A DNA stretch of 64,000 bases from Multifurca ochricompacta (lineage: Eukaryota; Basidiomycota; Agaricomycetes; Russulales; Russulaceae). The notes under the pieces were generated by a model. That model made no database searches. It saw only the letters and a list, made by a program, of their open reading frames with translations, and was not told where the DNA came from. Positions 21,357-33,438 of this stretch are shown one piece after another; positions within the stretch are counted from its first letter, which is position 1, and each line of letters starts with the position of its first letter. Location of the stretch: contig WTXG01000194.1 of the NCBI GenBank assembly GCA_022496185.1, forward strand, positions 1 to 64,000. The letters run 5' to 3'. Both the position numbers and the translations under genes were made by a program.

Positions 21357-23855
21357 ATGGATAAAGCGTCCGATGATATCCTTGTGGAAATATTCTCTCG
21401 CATCCAACTCGGTTTTAGGTCTCGCTATGAACCTTCTTTTCGCAATTTGTATGAAAGATTCTGGAGTGGCCGCACACACGGATGGTATAGGCTTGCACAT
21501 GTGTGTAGGAGGTGGAGACGTGTCGTGCTTGCATCGGCGGCCCGGTTGGACTTGTTTCTCTATTTCAACGAGCGCATGCTGCGTGTTCGGCGGATGATCA
21601 CCTATTTTCCATCTTTGCCGATTTTGCTCGTCTATGAAGGAATGATGAGTGGTTTAGATGAGAAAAGCGTACGGTTCGCGCTCGAGAAGCACCCCGACCG
21701 TGTGCGCAAGCTCCACCTTTTATATTCTGTGGACAAGTATAACGGCCTTCTCACCGCAATGAATTCCCCCTTTCCAATATTGGAGGATCTCAAAATCCTT
21801 GCGGACAAAGGCCAGTACCAGCTGAATCTTCCCAAGACATTTCTACGAGTTTCTGCTCCGCGTCTGCGTCTTTTCGAAATCACTTGCGCAGCCCTCCCCA
21901 TACTATCACCATTATTACTATCGGCCACGAGCCTTGTCGAACTCAGTTTGGAGCGTATCGACAACATAGTGTCGTGCCTATCTCCTCGAGTGTTACTCGC
22001 CCATCTGCAGTCGATGCAACAGCTACGTCGGCTTAAAATGACTTTACCGCCCGGCTACCCTAAAATTGACGACTCAGTGTTCCCTCACACTCCGAGTAGT
22101 GAGATTATCACGCTCGCCGGCTTGACAGAACTAGAACTTAGGGGAAATCGAGAATATCTGGAGGAACTCCTATCTGGACTCACTCCCCTCCCCCTGAGAC
22201 TCCTCAAAATATCATTATATGATTTATATGATTTACATGATAAACCAGGACTTTCAATCGTGGTGGGCATGTCCAAGTTCATTTTGGGTGTACTGGCAGA
22301 GAAGCAGTATCCTGTAGCCCACGCAATTCTCCCTGGTCACCGGTTCCATTTCTGCATGCGGGGGCATTCGTTCAACAAAGACACGCACGGATATCCTCCG
22401 TTCGAAATACGCGTCATAACGACAACGTACCCTCGAAGTATACTTATGATGCAGGACACCTGTGACGTGCTTGCCATGGCACTCGCTGTCGCAGAGAAAC
22501 TCGTCCTCATGCTTCCCAATGACCGGAAGTCGGAACCGTGCGATATTCCATGGCATTCGATATTCAAGCCTTTCCGTAGCGTGAATAAACTCCGGGTGGA
22601 TGAAGATGTAGTGCCGGACCTTGCAGAATTCCTCCAAAGCGGTCATGCGTCAGGTGTTTTACCTGCGCTGGAAGAAATTGAAGTCGATGTTGAGGGAAAG
22701 AATACCACCGATTTTGACCCCTCTGAGCTCGCTGCTGCTGCCCAAAAACAGGCTGGCTACGCTGTGAAAGTGAATGTTGTCAATACAGATTACAGCAATA
22801 GATTGTCTCAGAGCCCGTTCCTGGTATGAATATGTTGCAACGGGATCAGTTGAACGTAATAAATGTTTTCGTGAAAATTCTACTTCTAACCTACATTATG
22901 TACCTTGTTATGTATGTACTCAAGTACGCTAAATGATGTCACCGTCACCTGATCGGGATCCTTGATGGGCCACCCATGGGTGCTTCATCCCTAGATAGAA
23001 GTGAACAGGTAAAGAATGGGGCTGAATACGAGTGAAAAATAAAATTCGACTTACAAGGGTTCTGCGGGAATGATGGTGGACGGAAGATGCATCCCGCCAT
23101 CTAGTGAGAATTTCGGAATGATCTGGAGCCTGTCCCTGCCACGCAGGTAATCTATCCTACACGGCCCTTGCGCCAACTCTTCTTCCGTACTTGACCTCTC
23201 TCTAAAGGCCGCATCGACCGCCGCCCGCTCATCCGGGTTCAACTTGGTCCATTCACGTCTGCGCGAGGGCTTCCTCGCGTCTTGTTGTATCGTCCTCAGC
23301 ACATCTCGCACGGTGATTCCGATAGCTGGGGATCCCCCCGATGCCTGAACGTCAATGATCTGTGGGTATCCCTGAAGGTTCTCCAGTTTGAGAGTGTTTA
23401 CGGGGGGGTGTACGGCGGGGGAAGTTATTTCTTCGGGTGGGAGATCGTAATCGTAATCGATAGCTTGATTGCTGATATCAATTTTGAGGAGGTATTTGGA
23501 CAGCACCGGATGCAAGACGAGTGGGATGGGTTCTCCCTAGAAGAAGTTATAACGATCGTCACGTCACGAATGTGCTCCCCAAAAAAAGGGGTAAATAATA
23601 AAAATTTGTCGCACAGACAATTCGGCCTGCGCGTAAAAGATGGCCTTTGCCTCCTCGGTGACTCCGGGTTCCTCATCATCATGTAAGATTGCAGCTGTGG
23701 AAGAATGATTCAGCGTTCTCGACTTGCCGTGTAATGGTGCAGGACATATACCGCCGTTTTCAACGAGTACGTTGATCTCGTTCTGGCGCAGGAATCCCTC
23801 CACGGCGTCCGCAGTTAGGGTGTCCTAAATATGGGCATTGGTAATTGACTTGGGG
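21200..23855 (+). repeat. Left arm of inverted segmental duplication
   Basis: This segment contains the F-box gene, the intergenic region, and the 3' part of the DUF6699-like gene. Its reverse complement is found at about 51270-53760. Matching continues through coding, intron and intergenic sequence, ending near 'taaatatgggcattg' (23826-23840), which pairs with 51285-51299. The left arm is intact and the right arm is decayed. Confidence 0.85.
21357..22829 (+). CDS. F-box protein, agaricomycete family
   Basis: An intronless frame of 490 residues. Residues about 4-70 form an F-box: DDILVEIFSRIQL, followed by a spacer, then RLAHVCRRWRRVVLASAARLDLFL. The rest has scattered leucine-rich segments (LTELELRGN, LEELLSGL, LRLLKISL) as in agaricomycete F-box/LRR-like families. 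F-box proteins link substrates to SCF ubiquitin ligases through Skp1, and the substrate here is unknown. The start at 21357 is preferred over an upstream in-frame ATG (21312) because the decayed paralogue aligns from MDK and the F-box begins at once. It is convergent with the DUF6699-like gene, 221 bp apart. A broken inverted copy lies at 52141-53588. Confidence 0.85.
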   Translation: MDKASDDILVEIFSRIQLGFRSRYEPSFRNLYERFWSGRTHGWYRLAHVCRRWRRVVLASAARLDLFLYFNERMLRVRRMITYFPSLPILLVYEGMMSGLDEKSVRFALEKHPDRVRKLHLLYSVDKYNGLLTAMNSPFPILEDLKILADKGQYQLNLPKTFLRVSAPRLRLFEITCAALPILSPLLLSATSLVELSLERIDNIVSCLSPRVLLAHLQSMQQLRRLKMTLPPGYPKIDDSVFPHTPSSEIITLAGLTELELRGNREYLEELLSGLTPLPLRLLKISLYDLYDLHDKPGLSIVVGMSKFILGVLAEKQYPVAHAILPGHRFHFCMRGHSFNKDTHGYPPFEIRVITTTYPRSILMMQDTCDVLAMALAVAEKLVLMLPNDRKSEPCDIPWHSIFKPFRSVNKLRVDEDVVPDLAEFLQSGHASGVLPALEEIEVDVEGKNTTDFDPSELAAAAQKQAGYAVKVNVVNTDYSNRLSQSPFLV

Positions 23856-25137
23856 AGTACGACATACTCTTTTGTTTTAACATACCACCTCTTCAATGAG
23901 TTGAAGGTCATCATCATGAGCGATAGCTATTATATCACGGTTCGTGCATTTCTTTTGATAATATATTGCGTAAACCAGAAAGAGGGGGTGGGAATACCAT
24001 AGCGTACGAACCTCCGCGATATAGTCCAAAACCCCGACGAGCGGATCGCGGTACTGAAAGCGGGGTGTTCATGGTTCATTCCTGGTCGCCTTGAGAAAAA
24101 AAAAACACGTACACTCGGAATATCTGGAACCCGAGTCACCTCTATCTCATCTTCCCGTCGGTTATCAGGGTCATCGGGAAGGGGCTCTGCTGCACCTCGG
24201 AGACTGGTGTAAAATAGGATGCGCTTTGCCCGGAATCCCTTAATAAACACGCATTGATTCTGACGACTTTCCTTTCGAATAAAAGGAGAAGATGAAAAAA
24301 AAAGAAGGTCAATGCACGCCGGACGAATGTGGCTAAGAGAACATACAGGGTCCGGGAGGCTGTGATGATACGCCACATTTGTACTAGTTTCGCGCGCGAC
24401 GTGCCATTGGAAATTTGCTCCTACAGCACCGACCGTGGCTCCAAGAGAAATCTCCGTGTCCACGGTGTTGTCACAAAAAGCAGCGGCCGCCCACGAGGTG
24501 ACCAAAGTGCAGCTGGAGACGAGGATGATGTCTTCCATGCGCTGGACATCTAATCTATTCCTTTGTGTGAAGGCGAACCAACCGTCGATATGGTCTCGGA
24601 TGTAGTCTTCAAACGCCTTGGTACGGATAATATCTTCGCGATGGCCGTCATAAGGAAGATTCAAGACTGCGCCGAACCTCCTCCTACACTTATATGACAC
24701 GGTCGTATTACCGCTCGCTTGACTGTGGGGAGAGCGAGAAGATGAATCGACGAGGGAGGGACGGCGTCGAGACGGGACCAAACAACCACTCACGCCACGG
24801 GTGCCTGAGCCTGAACCCCAATATTATGTTCCTGAGTGGACACATATCGCGAATAGTAGTCTCCCCTAGGCAATCTTGACCTGCGAATGTTTTCGAATGG
24901 ACCCAAATCTACGGGCTCATAAACGTCTGGTTCACCCAACATGCGATTCGAAGGATGATCCCAAGGAAGTCGCACATTGAACATGCGATAAAAGTAGCCT
25001 TCTTTTACGTAACCGACGTCCCCGACTGAGACACGGTCATAAAGATTGGCGGGGTCTGGGTCCCATAACGCGTGGCCGTGATATAGAGACGTGAGCTGCT
25101 CGCGATAAACATTGTAGTGTGCTGGTGGCGCGGGCAT
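23051..25137 (-). CDS. Two-part fungal protein with DUF6699-like C-terminus
   Basis: Seven exons (24794-25137, 24347-24722, 24113-24271, 24012-24053, 23886-23951, 23615-23824, 23051-23536) join in phase to 560 residues. The N-terminal two thirds (HGHALWDPDP, GDVGYVKEGYFYRMFN, SYKCRRRFGAVLNLPYDG, VSSCTLVTSWAAAAF, CVFIKGFRAKRILF, YRDPLVGVLDYIAE, IIAIAHDDD) match a family of uncharacterised Agaricomycete proteins. The segment before it ends includes FVENG-like LVENGGICP. The C-terminal 160 residues (VLHPVLSKYLLKIDIS, DYDLPPEE, VRDVLRTI, CRIDYLRGRDRL) look like the fungal DUF6699 fold. No catalytic motif or membrane segment is evident, so no function is assigned. The 3' part lies in the segmental duplication. 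The C-terminal domain assignment is from memory of the family pattern. Confidence 0.75.
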
Positions 25138-28100
25138 AGTTGATAGTAGCTGGAGAGATTATGAGAGTAGGATCGATGGGCGTAATCAATCATATCATCA
25201 GATGATAGAAGCCCAGTTGGCTACGAGCGCCGAAATGACTCGTTATCGATACGGAGAGGGGGCCCTCCTCTACCAAACTGTCTGCAACTCTGCTCCCGTC
25301 CTTGATAATCTACACGTGTGTTCGGATTCACTACGAAGGCTGGTGGAAACTACGAACAATAAACCTTCGAATACCAAGGGGCGTTCGGTTCGATTCTTTT
25401 ATTATCATCGTCGAAGCCTCTCTGGCGATCACTGGCAGGCGCCGTCCCAACCAGGTTGGGGTTGGGCGCTTGGGAATTGCCATGGCCACGGGCCGAAGTA
25501 GTAGCAACCCTGCACGAGGGCGGCTAATTAATTGGGTACGTGGCTCACATACGCTACCGCGCTTCAAGTTGTCAGTTGATGCTGCGATTGAGAGGGCTTA
25601 GGGATGACCTTGAAACCTTTTGAGACCTAGAGCTGGTTGGGTTGTACTAGTGGACGAAGGTCGGCGGTTCTTGCACGGCCCTTGCATCAACGTGGCATTA
25701 TGTCACGGCTACCCTGGCCTGGTTTTGTGCCCGTTCCAGCAGCAAGAATCATGGTGTTTTGACTTTGACATGCCCAAGCGAGTTGTTGTTGACTACCAAC
25801 AAACCAATAAATAAAACACCAACACCTCATGCTCATGCCTCATGGTTCATCTACCATTTTGGTGACAACCCTTTTCACCCTTATTTTTTTCCTGCTATCT
25901 GCGTCTGCGTTCATTTCATTTCATTTTCATTTTCATTCATTTTCATTTTCATTTCTGAGCTTTGAGGAGGTCTGGGTAGAGATTAAGGTGATGAAAGATC
26001 TCGTAAATGGCTAATGGTTAACATTCGGCTAATGCCATAGAATGTAAACTCAGATAAATTTGATTTGATGGCCCGGCCGTGGATCCATTCGGAGTGGCGC
26101 AACAACAAGCAAATAAACAATACAATACATAACATAACATAACCATATCTAATCGGCGGCGGGGAACCCCTAGAAAAAAATAAACCAAAAATCCAGCTCG
26201 CCCTTTGTGTAGTTGAACCAACATTTAACCTTTTTTGTAAAAATAAAATATATTTTAAACAACAAAAACAAAAATTACCTGATTAGGTCTAAAGACATGA
26301 CATCGACATATTTACGTAAATATAATGTGTTCAACGTAACGTAAGGAGATATCAGCATTGAACCGTCCGCGCCACCTTCCTGGCACCTTCTCTCCCACGC
26401 ACCCCACCCCCCACGTGCGAGAGTCCCAGGTTCACTCTTCTTTCGTTCAGTTCAAGTTCAAGTTCACATTCACATTCACACATTACATTCACATGTAGGT
26501 GGCCCCTCTCTTGTTATCTGTGCTTGTGTGCGTGCGAAAGAAAAATCAAAAGATGCCTAGCTTCAAGAGAGGAATTGTGTTCGAACGAGAAATTATCTAT
26601 TTTCATTTTCACATATACAAATTAGAACAAAAGTTAAAAGTTGCATAGGAGTCGATGTGTCTATACCTTCACTTGTCCTGCCCAAAATTCGTTATTGTTC
26701 ATCTCCCGTCCTACACCCTGAACCCTCTTTTTTTTTTTTTCCTTGTTATTTGTTTCACCGGCCGGAGGAGGGTGGGGAGGGAGGAAGGGGTGTTATTCAG
26801 CCAGTAGCTCATACGCAGCGATTTGGTGGACTATCTGACGCTTTTCTTCCTTTCACGAAGGAATCAGGAAATCAAATAATAAATAATGTGGGTCTCTTCT
26901 CTCTCTCCCCCTCTCTCTCCCTACTCTCTCTCACACACTCTCTCACTTTTTTTGGGTCCTCGATCTCACTTGGCACTTGGCTCACCCTCAGATTGCCGGA
27001 TGTGGACGATCGCCCCCACTGAAACGCGCCCCTCACTCACTCTCTCACTTAACAACCAATATGAAGGCTCCAAGTTCTCTCTCTTTCTCTCACCATCTCT
27101 CCGTCTAGTACATTAGTACTAGTTCGATCTGTCCATCGGTTGAACATCTCTACCACCCGGTATCCTTTTTTTTTTCTTTTCCTTTTCGCCATTTTCGTTT
27201 CGAAAGATGCCGTGTGACAACTTTTTTTTGTTTTTGTAACCAACCAGCAGCAATTAATTATCATCGTCATTTATCATCATCATCATCACCACCAACCCTC
27301 TTTCCTCGAAGTTGAGTCAGGCCCCCTTCGCTTGTCCGTCCGTCTGATGACGCATCCTTGCTGAGCCAAAATAATTGTTTGTTTGAAGTTAATGGTTCAA
27401 TGCGATTGTGCGTCTTGTTTGTGTGCGTGGCGGCCTATTCCGCATCAGGTAACCGCGGAGATAAAGTCTAGCGATGCCAGCTCAGCGCTCAGCGTGGACA
27501 AAATTTTTGTCACAAGTGACACTATGATGTTAGTTGTGCTAGCACTCTCTCTGATGCCTGATGTCTCGTCTCGCCGCCGGGGGGGACGATAGATCCTACT
27601 CCGTCGTCCGCTTGTGGGCTCGTGGACGTCGATCGCCCTTTACCAACCAAGCAGATTCAATCTCCGATATGCCCTCTTTTTTGCTGCACGGCGCAGCCTT
27701 CAGCCTATTGCTTACATAGGGGGCCCCGACAAGTTCGTAGTAACACTCGATCGTGCCATGATTCTTGGTGGGCAGTCGGATCCGCATCGAAGCCTGTTGG
27801 GTGAAGCGAAGGTCGATCATCGAAAATCAGTCAGTGACACAAAATTGAGGGTGATGAATCGACCAAACAAAGAAAAGGTATACAGACAGAACAGAAACCA
27901 GGCATCAGGAATGAAACACACAAACACACACAGACTGGGTGTAACCGGAAATTGGCATTAGGGGCGGTGTATTTTACGTCTAATGCGCTGTAGAAATACA
28001 GGGTTAAGCTACATGCAAAGCGTGTCCGAAGATGTGGAATATATACTGATGATGAGAGACGAGTCGAGAGATTAAGCATTGGCGGGACATTGAGAGAAAA

Positions 28101-28164
28101 TATAATAACATAGAGCCCGAGAAAGAACACGGGCAACCAACAAAAGACAAGGGCGAAGTAGTGG
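25138..28164. other. 3-kb gene-free region with low-complexity DNA
   Basis: No supported gene. It contains a ttttcat-type repeat (25914-25962), an A/T-rich block (26228-26275), ttcaagttcaagttcacattcac-like repeats (26452-26490), poly-T runs, long CT tracts (26896-26945 and 27035-27100) and a catcatcatcatcatcacc stretch (27273-27291). Short open frames in this area lack recognisable motifs or splice support. The left end carries the promoter of the DUF6699-like gene, and the right end is the 3' flank of the transcription factor. Confidence 0.6.
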
Positions 28165-29663
28165 TCAGAAGAGGTTCTTGGTGCTATCAAGCGACATTCT
28201 CACACCAGGAAAGATATCCTGTCCGTATACACCAGCGATGGCGCTTCCTCCAGTAGTCGCCGTCGCACTTGTGTCGTCATGATTGCTGACTTCATTGGCG
28301 TGACCCAGCATGCCACGCCGCGCTGATTTTGGATACTCTTGCACGAGCATGTGCGGTGATGGTGGGAAACCCACTACCTGGGGGTGACGGCCTTCAAGGG
28401 AGCTGTGCGGAGTCATGGGCGACGCTTCCGATTCGGATAACGGGGGATAGCCAAGGCTCCCACTGCCCGCGGAAGACGCGGGGGATGAGGCTGCGACGAC
28501 ACCTTGTTCCTGTCTGGAGTTATGGCGTTGCTGTTGCCCCCACATTTGTGAGTTCTGTGGTGGGGCAGAGGGCAACGTAGATGCTCGCTTCCGAGTTTTC
28601 TGCCCTGCCTCAGCCGTGGATTGTGAGCTGTCTGGTAAAGGAGGGGGTGGAGGCTTAGGCTTATTGGGCCCGCGCATGCGGCGCTCGGCTGCATAAGCGC
28701 AGATAAGCCCACGAGTGAGGCATCGCTGGCATGTTGGATGCTCGCCAGAGCACTTTATAAGGCCAAAAAAAAAAAGAAAGTCATTAGTGAATTTTAAAGA
28801 ACGATGGAGAGGAGGGGAGGGAAAAGACACGCCTTTGCCTTGCGCGCACGGCACTTCTCGCATGCTTGGGCGGTGCGGATACGTGGGTGGTCCGCCGCGC
28901 GAGAGAACACCCCTGTCGCGGGGTCCAGCGAACCAGCACCGCCCCACGAACGTAGTGGTTGTGGGTGGTCCGTCGTTGAACTGTCCTCATTTTGCTGGTC
29001 ATGAAATGTTGGCGGGCCAGACCCCGCATTTTGAATAGTTGCTTGGGAACGCTCAGGTGGGGCATGAACAACGGCCTGGGGATGTGTCGTCGAGAGCGAA
29101 TATCGCGGCTGTTGGTGAGAAGGGTACATGGATTCGAATAAACGCGGAAGTCCCCCTTGGGGGGCTGAGTATTGGGCACTGGAATTATTGACAAAAGGAT
29201 CGATTCCCCATGGGTCGACGGGCATGCGCGCGTACTGCAAATAATCCCGAGAAATTTCTGAAGGAAATGCTTGAGTCATGGGATGATGTGCCTCATGGTG
29301 AGCCTGTGGGAATGAAGGGTAAGCCGCGGCTGGACGCGGCTGAGGCTGTTGCAACTGTGGGGGTGGGGGGGCATAGCGAAGGTGGGCGTGACCCCGCTGT
29401 TGGGGCCGGCCGGGAGTGCTGTATGAAGTCGAGGGGGATCCCTGCACATCGAGGGGTGCGCCTCTATCAAGGGAGTGGTGTTGTGGGCCATAAGGTGGCG
29501 AGGGGCGCGGCGGCTGCGCGGGTTTGGAGTCCCCTCCTACGAGCTCTGGGAAAGTACCACCACAAAGTGGGGATTGTAGGATGTCGAAGGTTGTGTTACC
29601 GCCGTACATATGAACTGCTTGTTGGTGAGTGAAATGTTGCGAATGCATGCCCTCTTGCTCCAT
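28165..29663 (-). CDS. Zn(II)2Cys6 transcription factor
   Basis: Two exons (28833-29663 and 28165-28752) give 472 residues. A binuclear zinc cluster sits mid-protein with Cys at about 268, 271, 278, 285, 288 and 295 (ACEKCRARKAK then CSGEHPTCQRCLTRGLIC). It is a fungal-type DNA-binding domain that normally contacts CGG half-sites. The flanks are Pro, His, Gln and Ser rich with no Fungal_trans domain visible, so the protein is mostly disordered. The intron (28753-28832) falls exactly between the Lys at 277 and the third Cys. Its donor must be GC rather than GT, because only this junction restores the cluster in frame. The start is the first ATG of the open frame (MEQEGMHSQHF). Target genes are unknown. 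Confidence 0.88.
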
Positions 29664-32600
29664 GCGATGAGGTGGACGTAGTAGTAATGACAGCAGCGAA
29701 CGAAAGGGAAGCGGACGATGGAAAACTACAACAATGCTGATGCGCCGTGGCTTATTGATTTAAATACAGAGCTTGAAACGGAAAGGTATCCGAGACTTTC
29801 CGAGGAGAAAAAGGAAAGGAAAAATAAAATGCGGAAATGGAAACGTAGACTTTGACTTGACCTTAACCAAGCATGTTCTCGCTCGCTCGATCTTGGTACC
29901 TCGTGAATTGATGAGTAAATGAGACGGTGCCCATGACCAATTCTGGGTCTGGGACAAAACAGCCACCGTTCAGGGTTGGGTTGCGTACCCCCCCCCTCTT
30001 CCCCCAACAAGCCTTAAGCTCCTAATAGGGGAGACGCATAACTAACTTACCAATTCTTTAGGTGATTTTGCTGTTCTGTGTTCCCTGTTCCCTAATCTTT
30101 GAAACACACTGGACGTAAGGCGAAGCCCATTGGTTGGGATTTCCATAAAGTCCAATTTACAGGTCCGCGACGGGCCGTTGGGTCGGCCCAGCCAGCCACA
30201 CTTTCGCCCCTGAGCTTATCCCCTCTTACTCTCATGTTGTTCGAGGTCCTCAAATAAAAAAAAACTTAAATCTTCATTTCATATGTGCGGTCATCGGTCG
30301 TCGAGCAAGTAACTCGATGTTGTAAGGCTGGGCTTGTTGGATTGGAATGTGCGACTCTGTCGCTCGTTCGTTCGCCATAACTCAGGTCAGCTCTCCTGTG
30401 TGTTGGCCCATCGTGCACACATCCAGGTTCGTTCTCCGTTTGTATCGCACGCATCGAAAAAAAATCTCATCAAGATCTCATCTGTAGATCATGTCAAATT
30501 TAAAATCGAGAATTAGATTTAGGGGTCTAGCTCAACAGTCATCTAAGCGCTGCCTTGGATCTGCACTTGCGAGCATAAAGGGTGAGCCGGTGGGTCAGTT
30601 GACTCCAATGATTACTGATCTACGAAATACGATACGAGAATGTGTCACCATTCAACTTGATTACGACTTGCATTTATACTAATCCTTCATCAATTGGTCC
30701 AATCTCTGCTGTTGTGTTGTTCTGATCTGATCATAGCCAAGCCACAGCCACAAAGAAATTCGATCACCATGCACCTTTTTCTCTACTGAGTCTGGGGCAG
30801 CAGTATCTGTGTGGTTCTCAAATCGAACTATCTCCCTGCGCGTCAGCTCGTCACCAGCTAATTCAATCAATCCTAGTTTTCATTTATGATTCCAAACAGT
30901 TGCCCGGTGTTGTAGGGACTGTTCAAATAAAGCAACTTGTCGAATCAAAGAACACCGTTCAGTGCGATGATGATGATGACCATCACGAACAATCTGGGTT
31001 GCACGTACAGCCAAGCACAGCCCAGCATCCTAGGAACTGAACTACATGATGGAACTATTGTACTTACAATCAATGGCCTAATTTCGCCCACCGTCCTGAT
31101 ATCTCTGAACAGCTTTGGGTCCCATCCCACCAAGAAAGCCATACTTATGGCATGGCCGGACACCAGCCGGCCTTTTGAATGGTTTTTCACGCGGTACCGT
31201 TGTTGTTCTTGTGTTCTTGTAACAATACGATTTTCCATCTATCGTCGTACCTGAACAACGGCTGGAGCTCACATTGTATAACGAACCCATCCTTGATCGA
31301 TCGTCCCACCCTTCTTCATTGTCGGTTACCGGTGCCTTCATGTTACAGAACATTCTGAAGGCATGTGTTACCATGTGAGTGGAAACCTAAACTAAAATTA
31401 TACCCCCCATAGCCTGGAGAATCAGGATGTAGGGGTCAACTAGTCTTCGGGCCATGGGTTATGGGAGTTTTGCTGATCGAAAAGCTTACGTTGATTGATT
31501 GTTGATACGTCGTCCTAGAAATGGGAGTCTGCGACAAGGTCTGCCTTTGCATTGCATTCATTCATGATCTCGTATTTGCGCGGAGCGCTTTTCGGCCGAA
31601 CGAAGCCAAGAAGTCAGGATCATGACATAGGGGGAGTGCTGGTAGTGAAGGTGGGATGAAAGCGTTGTGGCCGCAATACAAACTCTGTGCCAGTGATAAA
31701 TATAAATGAATTAAAAGAAACAATACCCTTTTAACATTTGGCGGGCTGAATTTAGTAGTGGCGGAGTTAATATCTCAGACCAGACTCAGGAAAGGTACCT
31801 CGGGGGATTTATGTAATTTCTCAATGGATTTTGCTTCTTTGTATGGTGAGCTACGTCGGAGGGAGCTGCGTCGCTCGCAGGACCCGGTTACTATATCAAC
31901 TTTCTGTACATCTCAGCAGGGGAACAGGCACCTGTCAAGACGTTTATCTGACGATCCGCATTACGGAGATAACCTTGTGCTGCTCCATATAGCTGCCGCT
32001 ACATTAACATTATGACACCGTGGCAGAGATAGAGACTAGTACCCAAGCAGCGTCGTCTCAGGTGCCGGTATCGGCATAGGCATGGTGGTAGCTCGGTAGC
32101 TCGGCATAATCCGTCCCGTGTCAGGACCGAACTTCCAACTCGCCAACTCGCCAATGCAATGTCCATCCAATAACCCCTCCCCCCCCAATTGAATGAACCT
32201 ACATAATAATGCAAGTGAGCACTGGTGTGTGTGTTCCTAATATAACGCAAGGCGATTTCTTCTTCGGGTTCTCCTTTGTTACCTGCGATATTTCCCTGTT
32301 TCCCTGCCCACTGGGAGTCATGCCATTGCGGGATCAGCCGGGTTACCATGCCCACCTGCAGACTTTCGAGCGGCATGTTCATATATTTGAGTTTTAAGTT
32401 ATCAAGTGTTCGAGGGCGGACTGGGTCCGGTAAGAGCACTTCCACCTCCATGCGGTGACTAAATGCACCCATGCACCCATGCTAGATCTACTTCGTCGGG
32501 AAGTAACCTGTTCTCTTCCTTCCTCCAAAAATAAAATGCAGTGCCCCCCTGTGATGAACCAGCGTGTTGCTCTGCAGGCCACCTAACCTCCGATCCCTTT

Positions 32601-33438
32601 ACTTCACCAGTATTGGTTCTCTCGAGTAATGGTGTATGATCCAGGCACACGGTGGGCCAGTAAGCTGAATTGATCTCAGTAAACGCCTGTGAAGAAATAA
32701 GGCACATAGATGGTGGGGGCTTGAGAAACCCTTAACAAGACGGTAAGGTAAGAGAGCAAGTGCAATGAAGGACATTGACGAAAAACGGGTGTCGTCGGGT
32801 TTGCGTGCGTCATCGTCATGCGTACCATCTAAGAGATGATCGTATTGATGCACTCCCAGGCTCAGAAAGATCCGGAAGTGGTCCATGGCATTGCAATGTG
32901 TCCCCATCATCTGGATACTATTGGTATGGCTCAGTACCTGACAACTTCTTTGTTCGGGTTCGCACCTTCTATTCGACGATGTTATTATGTAAAGCCAATT
33001 CACGGCTACTGCCACACTATTATGACATGTCGGAAAGGGGGACTCGCGAAGGGCGTTACGAAGGGCGTTACGATTTACTTGGCGCGTCCACCTGCGCACC
33101 AAATTGACGCAATATCACCTCTTGTTCCTGTTGCACCTCACTTTTCGGATCTTGGCACCATCTCAAGCGAGCATGAAGTGTGATGGGCCATATCGATTGT
33201 ACAGCGCGGAACTGCCCGACTTGGCCACAATATTCGCGGCCTCCGGCTCCGGGCCCTACCATTCTAATTCTGATCAAGCCACTATTTTTTTCTAATATTT
33301 TCTAGAAAAGAGAAAGAGAAAGGTTGACGGCGGTGTATCTCCAACTCTTCAGTCCTTGGCGACAGCGAGTTGGTAAATGTTATTGTACACCCCAGAAGTA
33401 ACAAGTTCATATATATACAGTGACTGAGTAGGACCCCC
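29664..33438. other. 3.8-kb gene-free region
   Basis: No supported gene. The first kilobase is likely promoter and leader of the Zn cluster factor. Overlapping short frames on both strands around 30940-31250 and 32600-33180 show no recognisable motif. A 12-mer, gaagggcgttac, is directly repeated at 33047-33070. Confidence 0.55.

Noticed and set aside
25202..25601. Overlapping open frames of about 100 codons after the DUF6699-like gene
   Set aside because: No recognisable motif, no partner exons, and two plus-strand frames overlap, as expected by chance.
32599..33183. Open frames on both strands between the transcription factor and paralogue A
   Set aside because: No recognisable domain; frames overlap on both strands and include a local direct repeat.
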